From Flavobacterium croceum DSM 17960 (lineage in GTDB: Bacteria; Bacteroidota; Bacteroidia; Flavobacteriales; Flavobacteriaceae): DNA of 64,000 bases. This document shows positions 17,097-26,677 of this stretch, piece by piece. A program made the translations under genes and the position numbers. The stretch covers positions 186,001-250,000 of the forward strand of contig NZ_PQNY01000001.1 in the NCBI RefSeq assembly GCF_002917885.1, read 5' to 3'. Every line of letters begins with the position of its first letter. Positions within the stretch are counted from its first letter, which is position 1. The notes under the pieces were generated by a model. The model had not been told where the DNA came from. It was given only the letters and a program-made list of their open reading frames with translations, and ran no database searches.

Positions 17097-18446
17097 TTAG
17101 TATCCTAAAATCATTCGGGCAATTCCAAAATAAATCATAATTCCAAAAACGTCGTTGGTTGTTGTAATAAAAGGGCCTGTAGCAATAGCTGGATCTATTT
17201 TGTTTTTATGTAAAAATAAAGGAACCAAAGTGCCTAATGTAGCAGCAAAGAGTATAACAACCACCATAGATGTTGAAATGGCCAAGCCTACAAGGTATTG
17301 TTTATACATTATTGAATGATACAGAAATAAAAAACTTGATATTATGGTTCCAGAAATCATGGCAACCATAAGTTCTTTACTAAAATAGTTTTTACTAAAC
17401 TGTTTTAAAGACCCGTTAGCCAACCCTTGTACCACAATAGCAGATGCTTGTACGCCAATATTACCTGCTGTAGCAGAAAGTAGGGGAACAAATATCATTA
17501 ATGTAGAGTATTGTTGTACAGATGTTTGGTTGTCTTGAAGTACTAATGAAGCTATTAGTTCTATTACCATACCAATTAAAAGCCAAGGTAGCCTACCTTT
17601 TATCATTTCCAAAACGCTGTCGCCTGCTTCTACATCTTGTGTAATACCCGCAGCCATTTGGTAATCTTTATCGGCTTCTTCTTTTATAACATCTACAACA
17701 TCATCAATAGTAACCCTACCTACCAATCTGTTCATTTCATCTACTACTGGTATTGCTTCCAAATCGTATTTTTGCATAATGCGTGCTACTTCTACGTTTG
17801 GGGTATTTACTTTTACATAATCTACTTTTTTTATATACACCTCGCTTATAGGTGTTTTTGTAGATGTTGTAAGTAAATCTTTAAGCGATAATCTTCCTTT
17901 AAGGCGGTTGTCGTCGTCTACTACATATATAGAATGTACTCTGGTAACATGTTCTGCTTGAGAACGCATTTCTTTAACACAAGTAAGCACGTTCCAATTT
18001 TCATTCACTTTTACAAGTTCTTTTCCCATCAAACCTCCAGCCGTGTCTTCATCGTAGCGAAGTAAATCTACGATATCTTTAGCGTGTTCTACATCTTCTA
18101 GTTCAGAGATTACTTGTTCTTTTTTACTTTCGGGAAGTTCTGCTATAATGTCTGCAGCATCATCGGTATCTAGTTCGTCTATTTCTTCTGCAATTTCTTT
18201 GGCAGAGAGCTGTTTTAATATATTAACCCTTACTTCATCATCAAGTTCTAGTAAAATATCGGCTGTTTTTTCACTATCTAAAGTGTTAAAAACATATCGA
18301 GCTCCATCTTCATCAAGCTCTTCCATGATTTCTGCAATATCGGCATAGTGCAACTCATGCAGTAAATCGTGCAATTCTTTTTCGTTGTTTTCAAGAATAA
18401 GACTATTTATTTGCTCGAGCAGCTCTTTGCTGATTTTAAATTGCAT
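17097..18446 (-). CDS. mgtE: Magnesium transporter MgtE
   Basis: This Mg2+ channel/transporter has the full family layout in 449 residues: an N-terminal MgtE_N domain of Glu/Asp-rich helices ([23 protein letters not shown]), two CBS domains (~130-250) and five transmembrane helices (~285-449) with [17 protein letters not shown] and [16 protein letters not shown], the pore region. Mg2+ binding to the cytoplasmic domains closes the pore. The start overlaps rsmA by 11 bp. Confidence 0.96.
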   Translation of the reverse strand: MQFKISKELLEQINSLILENNEKELHDLLHELHYADIAEIMEELDEDGARYVFNTLDSEKTADILLELDDEVRVNILKQLSAKEIAEEIDELDTDDAADIIAELPESKKEQVISELEDVEHAKDIVDLLRYDEDTAGGLMGKELVKVNENWNVLTCVKEMRSQAEHVTRVHSIYVVDDDNRLKGRLSLKDLLTTSTKTPISEVYIKKVDYVKVNTPNVEVARIMQKYDLEAIPVVDEMNRLVGRVTIDDVVDVIKEEADKDYQMAAGITQDVEAGDSVLEMIKGRLPWLLIGMVIELIASLVLQDNQTSVQQYSTLMIFVPLLSATAGNIGVQASAIVVQGLANGSLKQFSKNYFSKELMVAMISGTIISSFLFLYHSIMYKQYLVGLAISTSMVVVILFAATLGTLVPLFLHKNKIDPAIATGPFITTTNDVFGIMIYFGIARMILGY

Positions 18447-19215
18447 AGGCTTCTATTTTTTGAGTAAGTTCTATAAATTGTTCTACCGATAATTGTTCGG
18501 GACGCAAATTTAAAAGCGTATCTTCTTTTAAATCTTGATGCAAATTTAACGATTTTAAACTGTTTCTAAGTGTTTTTCTTCGCTGATTAAAACCTGTTTT
18601 TACAACATTAAAAAACAATTTTTCATTGCAAGGCAATTGATAATTTTCTTTTCTAATGAGCCTTAACACACCCGATTTTACTTTGGGTGGCGGATTAAAA
18701 ACGTTTTCATGTACTGTAAAGAGGTATTCGGCATCATAAAAAGCTTGAACCAATACCGAAAGAATGCCGTAGGTTTTGCTTCCTTTTTTTTCGCAAATGC
18801 GTTCGGCAACTTCTTTTTGAAACATACCCGAAAATTCTGGTATTTGGTTTCGCAGTGCTAATGTTTTAAATACTATTTGAGATGAAATATTGTAAGGAAA
18901 ATTTCCAACAATGGCTAGAGGTTTGTTTTTAAATACATCGTTTAGGTTGTATTTTAAAAAATCTTCTGAAATGATTTTTCCATGTAATTTAAAATAATGG
19001 GCTTCTAAATATTCTACCGACTCGGTATCTATTTCGATAACATAAGTATCTATATTTTTTTGCAACAAATACTTGGTTAGTACACCCATTCCAGGACCTA
19101 TTTCCAACACGGTATCATAGCCATTTAATGTAAGTGTATTGGCTATTTTTTGGGCAATATTTTCATCGGTAAGAAAGTGTTGTCCTAAATGTTTTTTTGC
19201 TTTTACTGAAGCCAT
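18436..19215 (-). CDS. rsmA: 16S rRNA dimethyladenosine transferase RsmA (KsgA)
   Basis: It dimethylates A1518 and A1519 of 16S rRNA late in 30S assembly. The 259-residue protein has [18 protein letters not shown] at the N-terminus, the SAM-binding [12 protein letters not shown] (~37-48), and [11 protein letters not shown], the N[IFL]PY catalytic motif. Its C-terminal domain has [13 protein letters not shown]. It overlaps mgtE, with DUF4286 upstream, all on the minus strand, as is usual in Flavobacteria. Confidence 0.96.
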   Translation of the reverse strand: MASVKAKKHLGQHFLTDENIAQKIANTLTLNGYDTVLEIGPGMGVLTKYLLQKNIDTYVIEIDTESVEYLEAHYFKLHGKIISEDFLKYNLNDVFKNKPLAIVGNFPYNISSQIVFKTLALRNQIPEFSGMFQKEVAERICEKKGSKTYGILSVLVQAFYDAEYLFTVHENVFNPPPKVKSGVLRLIRKENYQLPCNEKLFFNVVKTGFNQRRKTLRNSLKSLNLHQDLKEDTLLNLRPEQLSVEQFIELTQKIEAYAI

Positions 19216-19262
19216 ATTTATAAATTAATGAATATAATTTGGAATAAGAATGCGTATTCAAA

Positions 19263-19580
19263 TTATTGAAAAAAATCGGAAATTACTTCTAGTTCTGTTC
19301 TAAAAGCGAGCATTTTATCGCCAAACAATTTTAAGCCTTCTTCTCTTAATCTTGGGGCATCTTCGGTATAATATTTTTGTAAGGTTTCTTTACTATCTGT
19401 AGTATATTGAACAGAATAAGTAGTGCCACCCATTTCTTCATCTACTAACACTTTTATAAGTCTTGCCGAAGAGAATTTGCCGGTAGCCAAAACGTCTTGT
19501 ATGTGTTTTTCTTGCATCCATTGTAACCATTGTTGGTGTACCGATTCGTCTATATTTATAGTAACATTGTAAAGTATCAT
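19263..19580 (-). CDS. DUF4286 family protein
   Basis: This is a 105-residue small cytoplasmic protein with an alpha/beta ferredoxin-like look: MILYNVTINIDESVHQQWLQWM, a middle YSVQYTTDSKETLQKYY and the end FRTELEVISDF. This matches the Bacteroidota DUF4286 family, whose members lie next to rsmA, as here (47 bp upstream). The fold resembles antibiotic-biosynthesis monooxygenase-type domains, but there is no known activity. Confidence 0.9.
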   Translation of the reverse strand: MILYNVTINIDESVHQQWLQWMQEKHIQDVLATGKFSSARLIKVLVDEEMGGTTYSVQYTTDSKETLQKYYTEDAPRLREEGLKLFGDKMLAFRTELEVISDFFQ

Positions 19581-19594
19581 GAATATAATTTTTG

Positions 19595-21370
19595 TTAAAT
19601 ATCTTTATCTCCTCTTAGTTTTCTGTATTTTTTTTGCGATTCTACATAATAAATACTGTCTTCGTGTTGCATAATTACTTGTTCATACATAGATTTTGCT
19701 TGTTCTATATCGGGAACTTGCATGTAAATTTCGCCCGAAAAATAGAGCGCTTCATCAATATAAATACAGTCTTTATGATGGTCTAAAATTTCTTTGTATG
19801 CCGCAAGGGCTTGGGTAGCATCGCCTAGTTTTTCATACAATTTACCTATTCTAAGTAAAGTAACCGCTTCTATTGTTTCTCCTTTATGCTCTTTGAGTAT
19901 TTGTTTAAAAGCTTCTAGCGCTTCTATTTTTTTATCTTTATATACTAAAAAATCTGCTTTGGAAAACTTTTTTAAGGCTACCTGAGTAGAGTCTTCCACA
20001 GTATTGTCAGAAATTAATAAAAATAAATCGAGAGCATCGTTTGCTATAAGCTGTGTAGAAGCCGATTTTAAAACCGATAATTGTTGGTTTGCCCAAACAA
20101 AATCTGATTGGTAGTAACTCGTTTTTGCTATTTTTAAACTTGCCTCTTGCGCCGTAGGATTGTTGCCTCCGTCGGCTTCTATTTGAGAATAGTATAAAAG
20201 CGCTTGGTTAAATTTTTCTTCCAACAGTAAAATATCTGCGAGTTCCATTTTGGCATCTGCTTGCTGGTCTCTATTTAATGTAAATTCTAATGCTTTTTTT
20301 AAAGAATCTTTTGCTTCTTCGGGTCTTTTAAGAGTAAAAGCCGTAAAATGCGCTTTTAAAATTACCAAAGGCAAAGTGCCTGGTGAAACCCCATATTGTT
20401 TTAATAAGTTTTCTAATTCTAAAGAAACTGCTTCATAATCTTTTGCTTGCGCATGATCAACTCTCATTTGCATCAAATAGGTATGCGCTTTTATTTGTAA
20501 ATCAATATCTGTAGTGTTAGTGAGAACAAATTGTAGAATTTCAACAGCAGATTCATCATTTTTATCGTCTATAGCCAATTGAGCTAAGTTTACTATGTTT
20601 GAAAACGATTCGGGATTACGTTTATAAATAGCTTTTTCTTGTACAAATGCTTTGCTGTATTCTTTGTTTTGCACAAAAAACCAACTTAAATATTGATTCC
20701 AAAATACATCTTGAGATTTTTGAGAACGAATTAGTAACGATTTTTTTAAAAGCTCATAAAAACTCATACTAGCATCTTCCATCATAAACCGAGAAAGTTG
20801 GTTTTGAATCATGGGTGTATTTTGAGGGTTATTGAACGATTCTGTCAAAAATTTATCAATCATCATTTCGGTATCGCCTTTTTGTCCATAAAGCAATGCC
20901 AATTGGTAATTAAAATTAAATTTTGGTTCTAATGCTAATGCTGTTTCGTAGGCATTTATAGCATAATTAATAATCACTCTTCGTTCAAAAGCTCCAGCTA
21001 CACCATATACCTCGGCGGGCGTTTTTTTTACCTTATCTAGAGCTTGATTGTAGTATTTTTCGGCAGTAGCCATATCTTTTCGCAATTGGTAGTTATAACC
21101 CAATTCTATAAGTAGACTACTTTGATTGTATTTTTTGAGTCGATCTTCAATAAGATTTTGTGCTTTGTCAAATTGTTGTAATTGCTGTAAGCATTCTATG
21201 GTTTTTACAAAATAATTATAATTGTTTGGCATAGATTTTAACAGTTCTTCGTAGCTAACCAATGCTTTTTCAAATTCTCCTCTGTCGAAATAATTTTGTG
21301 CCAATTGCTCGTTTTGAGCTACACACAAAGAGGATAATAAAAAAAATAGTAGAACAAAAATTGTACGCAT
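19595..21370 (-). CDS. Exported tetratricopeptide-repeat protein
   Basis: This 591-residue protein has a signal peptide (MRTIFVLLFFLLSSLCVAQN) and is built of TPR helices from ~20 to 580, for example AQNYFDRGEFEKALVSYEELLKSMP (start of the first repeat) and ALAAYKEILDHHKDCIYIDEALYFSGEIY near the end. It probably acts in the periplasm as a scaffold. It is 14 bp upstream of DUF4286 and rsmA on the same strand, so the row TPR-DUF4286-rsmA-mgtE is likely one transcript. Partner unknown. Confidence 0.88.
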   Translation of the reverse strand: MRTIFVLLFFLLSSLCVAQNEQLAQNYFDRGEFEKALVSYEELLKSMPNNYNYFVKTIECLQQLQQFDKAQNLIEDRLKKYNQSSLLIELGYNYQLRKDMATAEKYYNQALDKVKKTPAEVYGVAGAFERRVIINYAINAYETALALEPKFNFNYQLALLYGQKGDTEMMIDKFLTESFNNPQNTPMIQNQLSRFMMEDASMSFYELLKKSLLIRSQKSQDVFWNQYLSWFFVQNKEYSKAFVQEKAIYKRNPESFSNIVNLAQLAIDDKNDESAVEILQFVLTNTTDIDLQIKAHTYLMQMRVDHAQAKDYEAVSLELENLLKQYGVSPGTLPLVILKAHFTAFTLKRPEEAKDSLKKALEFTLNRDQQADAKMELADILLLEEKFNQALLYYSQIEADGGNNPTAQEASLKIAKTSYYQSDFVWANQQLSVLKSASTQLIANDALDLFLLISDNTVEDSTQVALKKFSKADFLVYKDKKIEALEAFKQILKEHKGETIEAVTLLRIGKLYEKLGDATQALAAYKEILDHHKDCIYIDEALYFSGEIYMQVPDIEQAKSMYEQVIMQHEDSIYYVESQKKYRKLRGDKDI

Positions 21371-21592
21371 ATTTTTCGTTTGAAATAATTTACTAAAGTA
21401 GTGTTTTTTCTCACTAAAAAACAGAACTTATCATAACATTAACGATTTAATTTTTAAACAATCAATGTGCTTTTGTACAGCGTTGTAAATCTTTTATATA
21501 TAGAGTATTGGTGTTAAAAAAGGTATAAATGCTTCGGCAAAAGTTTGTATATTCGCACAGCACAGAAAATAGTAATGTTATTTCAATAATAG

Positions 21593-23515
21593 ATGAAAAG
21601 AGTTAGAATATTCGTTGTACTGTTTTTGTATTGCATATCTTATGCACAGATATGTAAACATGATGTTGGCACTATTGCATCATCAGAAAAACAAGCTACA
21701 CTAAAAACTTTGGCATTGGTTGCCAACCCGAACACCCAAAACTACAATGTTACTTATCATAAACTAGAGTTTACTGTAAATCCATCTGTAAACAGTATTT
21801 CAGGAAAAGTAACCACGACTTTTACGGCACTTGCAAATATGAGTACAGTAACTTTCGATTTATCTAATGTGCTTACTGTATCGAGTGTAAAACAAGGAAC
21901 TACCAATTTGTCTTTTGTTCAAAACGCCAATAATGAGCTCGTTATTACGCTTCCTTCGATAGTTAATACAGGTGCTAGTAGCACTGTAGAAATAACATAT
22001 TCGGGTACACCTACGGGCGGAGGCTTTGGTTCTTTTGTAAAATCTACTCACAATGGGACTCCGATAATTTGGACTCTATCTGAACCTTTTGGTGCTCGAG
22101 ATTGGTGGCCATGCAAACAAGATCTTAATGATAAAATAGAATCTATAGATGTTTACATTACAGCTCCTTCTCAATATGTAGCCGTTTCCAACGGTATCGA
22201 GACAACAACACCCGTTATTAACGGAAGTAATAAAACCACATATTTTCATCATGGTTTTCCTATACCCGCTTATTTAGTTGCTATTGCAGTAACCAATTAT
22301 ACCGTGTACAATCAAACCGCAGGTAATGCACCCAATACATATCCAATCATCAATTATATATACCCTGAAAGTTTTAATACAAGTTTACAAAATCAATTAT
22401 CTGTAACACCAAGTTTACTCAATTTATTTTCTACACTTTTTGAAATTTATCCGTTTCACACCGAAAAGTATGGTCATGCCCAATTTGGTTGGGGTGGAGG
22501 CATGGAGCATACTACGGTGTCATTTATGGTAGGATTTGATAGGCAACTTATAGCACACGAACTTGCACACCAATGGTTTGGAGACAAAATTACTTGTGCA
22601 ACATGGAATGACATTTGGCTAAACGAAGGTTTTGCTACTTATTGTGCTTCTTTGGTGTATGAAAATTTAGATGACTTATCAACCTTTATTAACGATAAGC
22701 AAAGCATGGTAAATAACATTACATCGGTAGCAGGTGGAGCGGTGTATCTTACAAATACAGAAGCGCAAAATGTAAATCGTATTTTTGATGACCGCCTTTC
22801 TTACAATAAAGGTGCTATGGTTTTAGAAATGTTACGTTTTAAAATGGGTGATACTGTTTTTTTTCAAGGAATTAAAAACTATTTAGCCGATACTAATTTA
22901 GCTTTTAATTATGCAACTACAACACAATTTAAAACACACATGGAGGCTGTGTATGGTAGCAGTCTTACAGAGTTTTTTAACGATTGGGTGTACAATCAAG
23001 GTTATCCAAGTTATCAAATATCGGCTACAAACACAGGGACTAATCAGGTAACATTTTTAATTTCTCAAACACAGTCGCATAGTTCGGTAAGTTTTTTTGA
23101 AATGCCTTTGCCTATTCGTGTGTATGGAAACAATGGCGAAGTGCAAGATTTGGTTTTGCAAAATACTATGAATAACCAATCGATTACTGTTGCTGTAAAT
23201 TTTCCTATAGTAGCTTTCGATTTTGATCCAGAAATACATTTAATAACCAAAAATAATACAACAACGTTATCTTCGCAAAACCTTATATCAAACAGTTCTG
23301 TTTCTATAGTACCAAACCCTGCAAGTACTTATATTTCTATAGTATTACCACAGTCGGTTAATTTATTAAAATCAACGCTATACACTATGCAAGGGCAAAA
23401 AGTTCTTGAAGAGAATACAACAACACTATCAATAAATCAGCTTTCGGCAGGAGCTTATATTTTGGAAATAGATACAGATTGTGGCACAATTCACAAAAAA
23501 GTATTAAAAAATTAG
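21593..23515 (+). CDS. Secreted M1-family metallopeptidase with type IX sorting tail
   Basis: This 640-residue zinc aminopeptidase has a signal peptide (to ~residue 18), beta-sandwich N-domain, H322ELAH326 with E345 as zinc ligands, and a GGGMEH (301-306) exopeptidase motif where the classical family has GAMEN. Residues ~560-640 (SIVPNPASTYISIVLP ... LSAGAYILEIDTDCGTIHKKVLKN) are a type A T9SS sorting domain, so it is exported through the type IX system and anchored or released at the surface. It probably trims peptides for nutrition. Confidence 0.93.
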   Translation: MKRVRIFVVLFLYCISYAQICKHDVGTIASSEKQATLKTLALVANPNTQNYNVTYHKLEFTVNPSVNSISGKVTTTFTALANMSTVTFDLSNVLTVSSVKQGTTNLSFVQNANNELVITLPSIVNTGASSTVEITYSGTPTGGGFGSFVKSTHNGTPIIWTLSEPFGARDWWPCKQDLNDKIESIDVYITAPSQYVAVSNGIETTTPVINGSNKTTYFHHGFPIPAYLVAIAVTNYTVYNQTAGNAPNTYPIINYIYPESFNTSLQNQLSVTPSLLNLFSTLFEIYPFHTEKYGHAQFGWGGGMEHTTVSFMVGFDRQLIAHELAHQWFGDKITCATWNDIWLNEGFATYCASLVYENLDDLSTFINDKQSMVNNITSVAGGAVYLTNTEAQNVNRIFDDRLSYNKGAMVLEMLRFKMGDTVFFQGIKNYLADTNLAFNYATTTQFKTHMEAVYGSSLTEFFNDWVYNQGYPSYQISATNTGTNQVTFLISQTQSHSSVSFFEMPLPIRVYGNNGEVQDLVLQNTMNNQSITVAVNFPIVAFDFDPEIHLITKNNTTTLSSQNLISNSSVSIVPNPASTYISIVLPQSVNLLKSTLYTMQGQKVLEENTTTLSINQLSAGAYILEIDTDCGTIHKKVLKN

Positions 23516-23556
23516 TCTCGGCAAGATTATTGCTAAAATAAGTACTAGGAATATAT

Positions 23557-23564
23557 TACTTTTG
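23557..23564 (+). promoter_or_regulatory. Flavobacterial -7 promoter box for rseP
   Basis: TACTTTTG matches TAnnTTTG, 22 bp before the rseP ATG and after the M1 peptidase stop, so rseP has its own promoter. Confidence 0.65.
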
Positions 23565-23586
23565 CCCGTTAAACAAAAAATCTATA

Positions 23587-24921
23587 ATGATACAATTAGC
23601 ACAAATATTATTTATACTATCAGTATTGGTCATTCTTCATGAATTTGGACATTATATTGCTGCGAAAGCTTTTAAAGTTCGCATAGAGAAATTCTATTTA
23701 TTTATTGATGCAGGTTTTTCAATAGTAAAAAAGAAAATAGGAGAAACAGAATGGGGTATAGGTTGGCTACCATTGGGCGGATATGTAAAATTGTCGGGTA
23801 TGATAGACGAAAGTATGGATACTGCTCAAATGAATGGAGAAGCACAACCTTGGGAGTTTAGATCTAAACCCGCTTGGCAACGCTTAATTATTATGCTGGG
23901 CGGAATTATTGTAAATATAATATTAGCTTGGGCTATTTATACCACCATGTTTGCCACAGTAGGGCAAAAGTATATTGCTACAGATGAAATACAAAAAAAT
24001 GGTTTGGCTTTTGGAGCAGTAGGAGAAAAAGTAGGTTTTAAAAACGGAGATAAAATAGTAAGCGTAGATGGTGAGCCTTTGCAACAAAAGTTCAATTGGC
24101 TTATTATTGATATGTTGCTAGGCAATACTATCACAATAGACAGACAAGGAAAGCAACTAAACATAGAACTTTCAGACGAGCAAAAAGGATTAATACTAGG
24201 AACAGAAGGGAAAGATTTTGTTAAACCTAGACTTGGTAATCCTATTGTTAATGAAGTAGATACTAAAATGAGCGCCTATAAGGCTGGACTAAAAAAGGGA
24301 GATGTTATTACAAAAATAGATACTAAAAACATTGCTTTTTTTGATGAGTTTGGTGATTATTTAAAAAATAAAAAGAACGACTCTGTTACTTTATTTGTTA
24401 ATAGAAATGGAGAAGATATTAGCATAAAAACTAAAGTAAGTTCAAGCGGTAAAATTGGCTTTACCCCAAAGATTAAAGACAAATTAGACTTTGAAATCAT
24501 AAAACATCATACACTTTCAACAGCTATTCCTGCTGCTGTAAAAGAGTCTTGGCAATTATTTGTGTACAATATTAAACAGTTTAAACTAATTTTAAAACCA
24601 AAAACTGGAGCTTATAAACAAATAAAAAGCCCTGTAGGTATAGCGCGCCAATTGCCCGAAACTTGGGATTGGGAGTTTGTATGGAATTTTACAGCATTAT
24701 TTTCTATTGGTTTAGCATTTATGAATTTATTACCTATACCAGGTTTAGACGGTGGTCATGCTCTTTTTACTATAGCAGAAATGGTTACAGGCAAAAAATT
24801 ATCAGACAAAGCTATGGGATATGTACAAACAGCTGGTATGATTATCTTATTGACATTGATGGCTTTTACCTTTGGAAAAGACATTTATCAATGGGTTATG
24901 GATGTAATAACTAAAAAATAA
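23587..24921 (+). CDS. rseP: RIP zinc metalloprotease RseP (site-2 protease)
   Basis: This intramembrane protease cuts anti-sigma factors and leftover signal peptides. The 444-residue protein has H18EFGH22 in the first helix, two PDZ-like domains (~130-310; GAVGEKVGFKNGDKIVSVDGEPL and YKAGLKKGDVITKIDTKNI) and the second active-site motif NLLPIPGLDGGH near residue 380 with the aspartate ligand. It could process the anti-sigma-like protein at 14564, though no link is shown. Confidence 0.95.
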   Translation: MIQLAQILFILSVLVILHEFGHYIAAKAFKVRIEKFYLFIDAGFSIVKKKIGETEWGIGWLPLGGYVKLSGMIDESMDTAQMNGEAQPWEFRSKPAWQRLIIMLGGIIVNIILAWAIYTTMFATVGQKYIATDEIQKNGLAFGAVGEKVGFKNGDKIVSVDGEPLQQKFNWLIIDMLLGNTITIDRQGKQLNIELSDEQKGLILGTEGKDFVKPRLGNPIVNEVDTKMSAYKAGLKKGDVITKIDTKNIAFFDEFGDYLKNKKNDSVTLFVNRNGEDISIKTKVSSSGKIGFTPKIKDKLDFEIIKHHTLSTAIPAAVKESWQLFVYNIKQFKLILKPKTGAYKQIKSPVGIARQLPETWDWEFVWNFTALFSIGLAFMNLLPIPGLDGGHALFTIAEMVTGKKLSDKAMGYVQTAGMIILLTLMAFTFGKDIYQWVMDVITKK

Positions 24922-24945
24922 ATAGAAAAAACAGCAAAATATTTT

Positions 24946-24974
24946 TTGACAAAATAAAAAATCAATTATATTTG
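24946..24974 (+). promoter_or_regulatory. Complete flavobacterial promoter for the tRNA-Asn pair
   Basis: TTG at 24946-24948 (-33 element, in TTTTTTGAC) and TATATTTG at 24967-24974 (-7 element) are 18 bp apart, the usual spacing. The first tRNA starts 24 bp later. Confidence 0.85.
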
Positions 24975-24998
24975 CACTCGCTAAAAAGAAAAACACCT

Positions 24999-25072
24999 TC
25001 CTCCTTAGCTCAGTTGGTTAGAGCATCTGACTGTTAATCAGAGGGTCCTTGGTTCGAGCCCAAGAGGGGGAG
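24999..25072 (+). tRNA. tRNA-Asn (anticodon GTT), first copy
   Basis: All arms fold: acceptor TCCTCCT with AGGGGGA, D arm GCTC...GAGC, anticodon stem TCTGA/TCAGA with loop CTGTTAA (GTT at 25033-25035), T arm CTTGG-TTCGAGC-CCAAG and discriminator G. No CCA is encoded. It is followed 27 bp later by an identical second copy in the same transcript. Confidence 0.98.
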
Positions 25073-25099
25073 CAACTTTTTAGTAAACATATTGGTAAT

Positions 25100-25173
25100 T
25101 CCTCCTTAGCTCAGTTGGTTAGAGCATCTGACTGTTAATCAGAGGGTCCTTGGTTCGAGCCCAAGAGGGGGAG
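25100..25173 (+). tRNA. tRNA-Asn (anticodon GTT), second copy
   Basis: It is identical over all 74 bases to the copy at 24999. Its 3' end and the terminator behind it resemble a stretch at 39409-39467, suggesting that a mobile island used this gene end as a target. Confidence 0.98.
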
Positions 25174-25183
25174 CTCTACTGAC

Positions 25184-25210
25184 AAAGCCGCTAATTTAGC
25201 GGCTTTTTCT
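25184..25210 (+). terminator. Terminator of the tRNA-Asn transcript
   Basis: AAAGCCGCTAA (25184-25194) and TTAGCGGCTTT (25196-25206) are inverted arms, followed by T-rich sequence. Confidence 0.88.
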
Positions 25211-25651
25211 TTTGTATCTATTTGATAATCAAAAACATATCCGCTTACAAACGGGTTCGAGAAGTATAAAATAAAATTATGGGATTTTTGAGTGATTTCT
25301 CGAACCGCTTTAATATTAATACTCCCAAACCACACTTATTATGGCTCCCTCTATTGACCTAGATAAGAAATAGAGTTTTTATATTATACGTAAGTGATTA
25401 TTAGAAAGGAAATTAAAAAAGGCACATAGAATACAAGTTATTCTATATCAATACATTCGAAAATTCGAATTCTACCTTGTAGAAAAATTATGTTTCTACA
25501 AGGTTTAAAAAAATAACTAAACAAGTGATTTTATTTTGATTAAAATTTGAATTATAAAGAAAATACGTTCATTGATTTATTGTAGAGATTTAAAAAAGAA
25601 GTGAAAAGAATCCTTTTCTAGATAGTTCATTCTGTTTTTCTTGATTTTTGT
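25211..25651. other. Gene-free left boundary with inverted repeats and a tRNA-tail-like segment
   Basis: No coding sequence is supported here. It holds a 10-bp inverted repeat around a T-loop-like word (GGTTCGAGAA at 25255-25264 and TTCTCGAACC at 25301-25310), a stretch GGCTCCCTCTATTGAC (25343-25358) that is the reverse complement, with three changes, of GTCAGTAGGGGGAGCT at 39419-39434, a 7-bp inverted pair ATTCGAA/TTCGAAT (25455-25470) and a perfect 12-bp hairpin ACCTTGTAGAAA/TTTCTACAAGGT (25474-25485, 25493-25504). This fits decayed mobile-element ends next to a tRNA, but no integrase gene is present. Confidence 0.45.
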
Positions 25652-26627
25652 TTACGCGGATAACTTGCAACAATAATTGCGATTATCTTCCAATCGTTGT
25701 TGATTGGATTTGTCTAGTACGATTTTGATATTGGCAAGTTCGGGATTTTGATGAACTTCGTTTGGAGTATAGATTTTATGTTTATTGCACGGTCGGTTGT
25801 TGTTATAATCTTCAATAAAGAATTTGAGTTCTTCATAGATTGTTGTAGATAGAATTTCTTTAGTCCGAAAATAATAGCTTTTCATAATTTTGTACGGACC
25901 TTCCACAATGGAATTAGAAAACGTTACATCTTTTAGAGCTATTTTTTTGTTGATAGTAACTTCACAATTTTTAATAAATTCATGGATAGTTTTATTATTG
26001 TTTTCTGTTCCACCATCCGCAATAAGGTCTAAGGATTGATTGCCTATTGTTATATCAAATTCATTTTTGATAGCTCGTTTGACAGTATCGGTTCTAATTT
26101 TAGAACACTTTTTTGTTGAAATATCCCAAGCTATAATTTTTCTTGAGAAATTATCAACCACGGTGTAAATGTAAAAGGTAACATTATCCAAGGTTTTGTA
26201 TTGTGAAATATCTTGTGCCACGTTTCATTTGGACGTGAGGCATTAAGTAAGCTTTTCTTGCGTTTTTTCTCTGGTTTTCTACTCTCAGAATATCCTAGTT
26301 TTTTAGCATACTCATACCAAATAGATTCCGCCATAGAAATAGTGCCATCACGAATTGCCTTTCCCAAAATAGAGCGAATAAACCAAGTTTAAAACTTGAT
26401 TTATTCGCTCTATTTTTTAAAACAGTGATTTCTTTGTTTGAAATTTGTTTAGGTCTTCGTTTGAAACATTGCCCAATTAATGATTTGGAACAAGCGAACT
26501 TTCTGTCTGATAACCAAAAAGCATATTGTTTGATTTGAGTGTTTTTATCCAAACTCTTCAAGATTTGATATCTTAATAAATACTTTTTTGCAATTGTAAA
26601 AAGTAACCTATTTATGATTGTAGTCAT
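25652..26627 (-). pseudogene. Broken IS3-type transposase (DDE integrase core)
   Basis: Three fragments in order on the minus strand make one transposase. The first (from 26627) has INRLLFTIAKKYLLRYQILK and SLIGQCFKRRPKQIS. The second (to ~26213) has SMAESIWYEYAKKLGYSE and LNASRPNETWH. The third (26221-25652) has the integrase core VVDNFSRKIIAWDIS, LIADGGTENNN and a late NSIVEGPYKIMKSYYF glutamate. The second joins the third by a one-base frameshift near 26213. Between the first and second the reading is replaced by a 51-bp palindrome (26366-26416). So it is inactive. Its 5' edge touches the operator of the nos promoter at 26614-26627. Confidence 0.85.
26366..26416. repeat. Long palindrome within the transposase remnant
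   Basis: Positions 26366-26387 pair with 26395-26416 (arms with core AGAGCGAATAAA / TTTATTCGCTCT, 22 pairs with one mismatch, loop TTTAAAA). Its T-rich right end (26412-26418) looks like a terminator read on the plus strand. It interrupts the transposase reading frame. Confidence 0.8.
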
Positions 26628-26658
26628 AAAATTTAACCCGATTCTATTTAGACCTTTG
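26614..26658 (+). promoter_or_regulatory. Fnr-like operator and -7 box for cytochrome c-nosZ
   Basis: ATGATTGTAGTCAT (26614-26627) has the form ATGA-N6-TCAT. The likely -7 element is GACCTTTG (26651-26658; TAnnTTTG with one change). The operator centre lies 37.5 bp before the last G of the box, which is about -42 relative to transcription start, the class II activator position. Confidence 0.7.
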
Positions 26659-26677
26659 GAGTAATATTTTAAATTAA

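Noticed and set aside
18148..18348. Serine-rich plus-strand ORF within mgtE
   Set aside because: It is the shadow of the acidic MgtE N-domain; its Ser runs are reversed GAT/GAA codons.
25135..25335. Minus-strand ORF ending LLGSNQGPSD
   Set aside because: Its end is the antisense of tRNA-Asn, a common false protein; the rest lies in the island-boundary repeats and has no family look.
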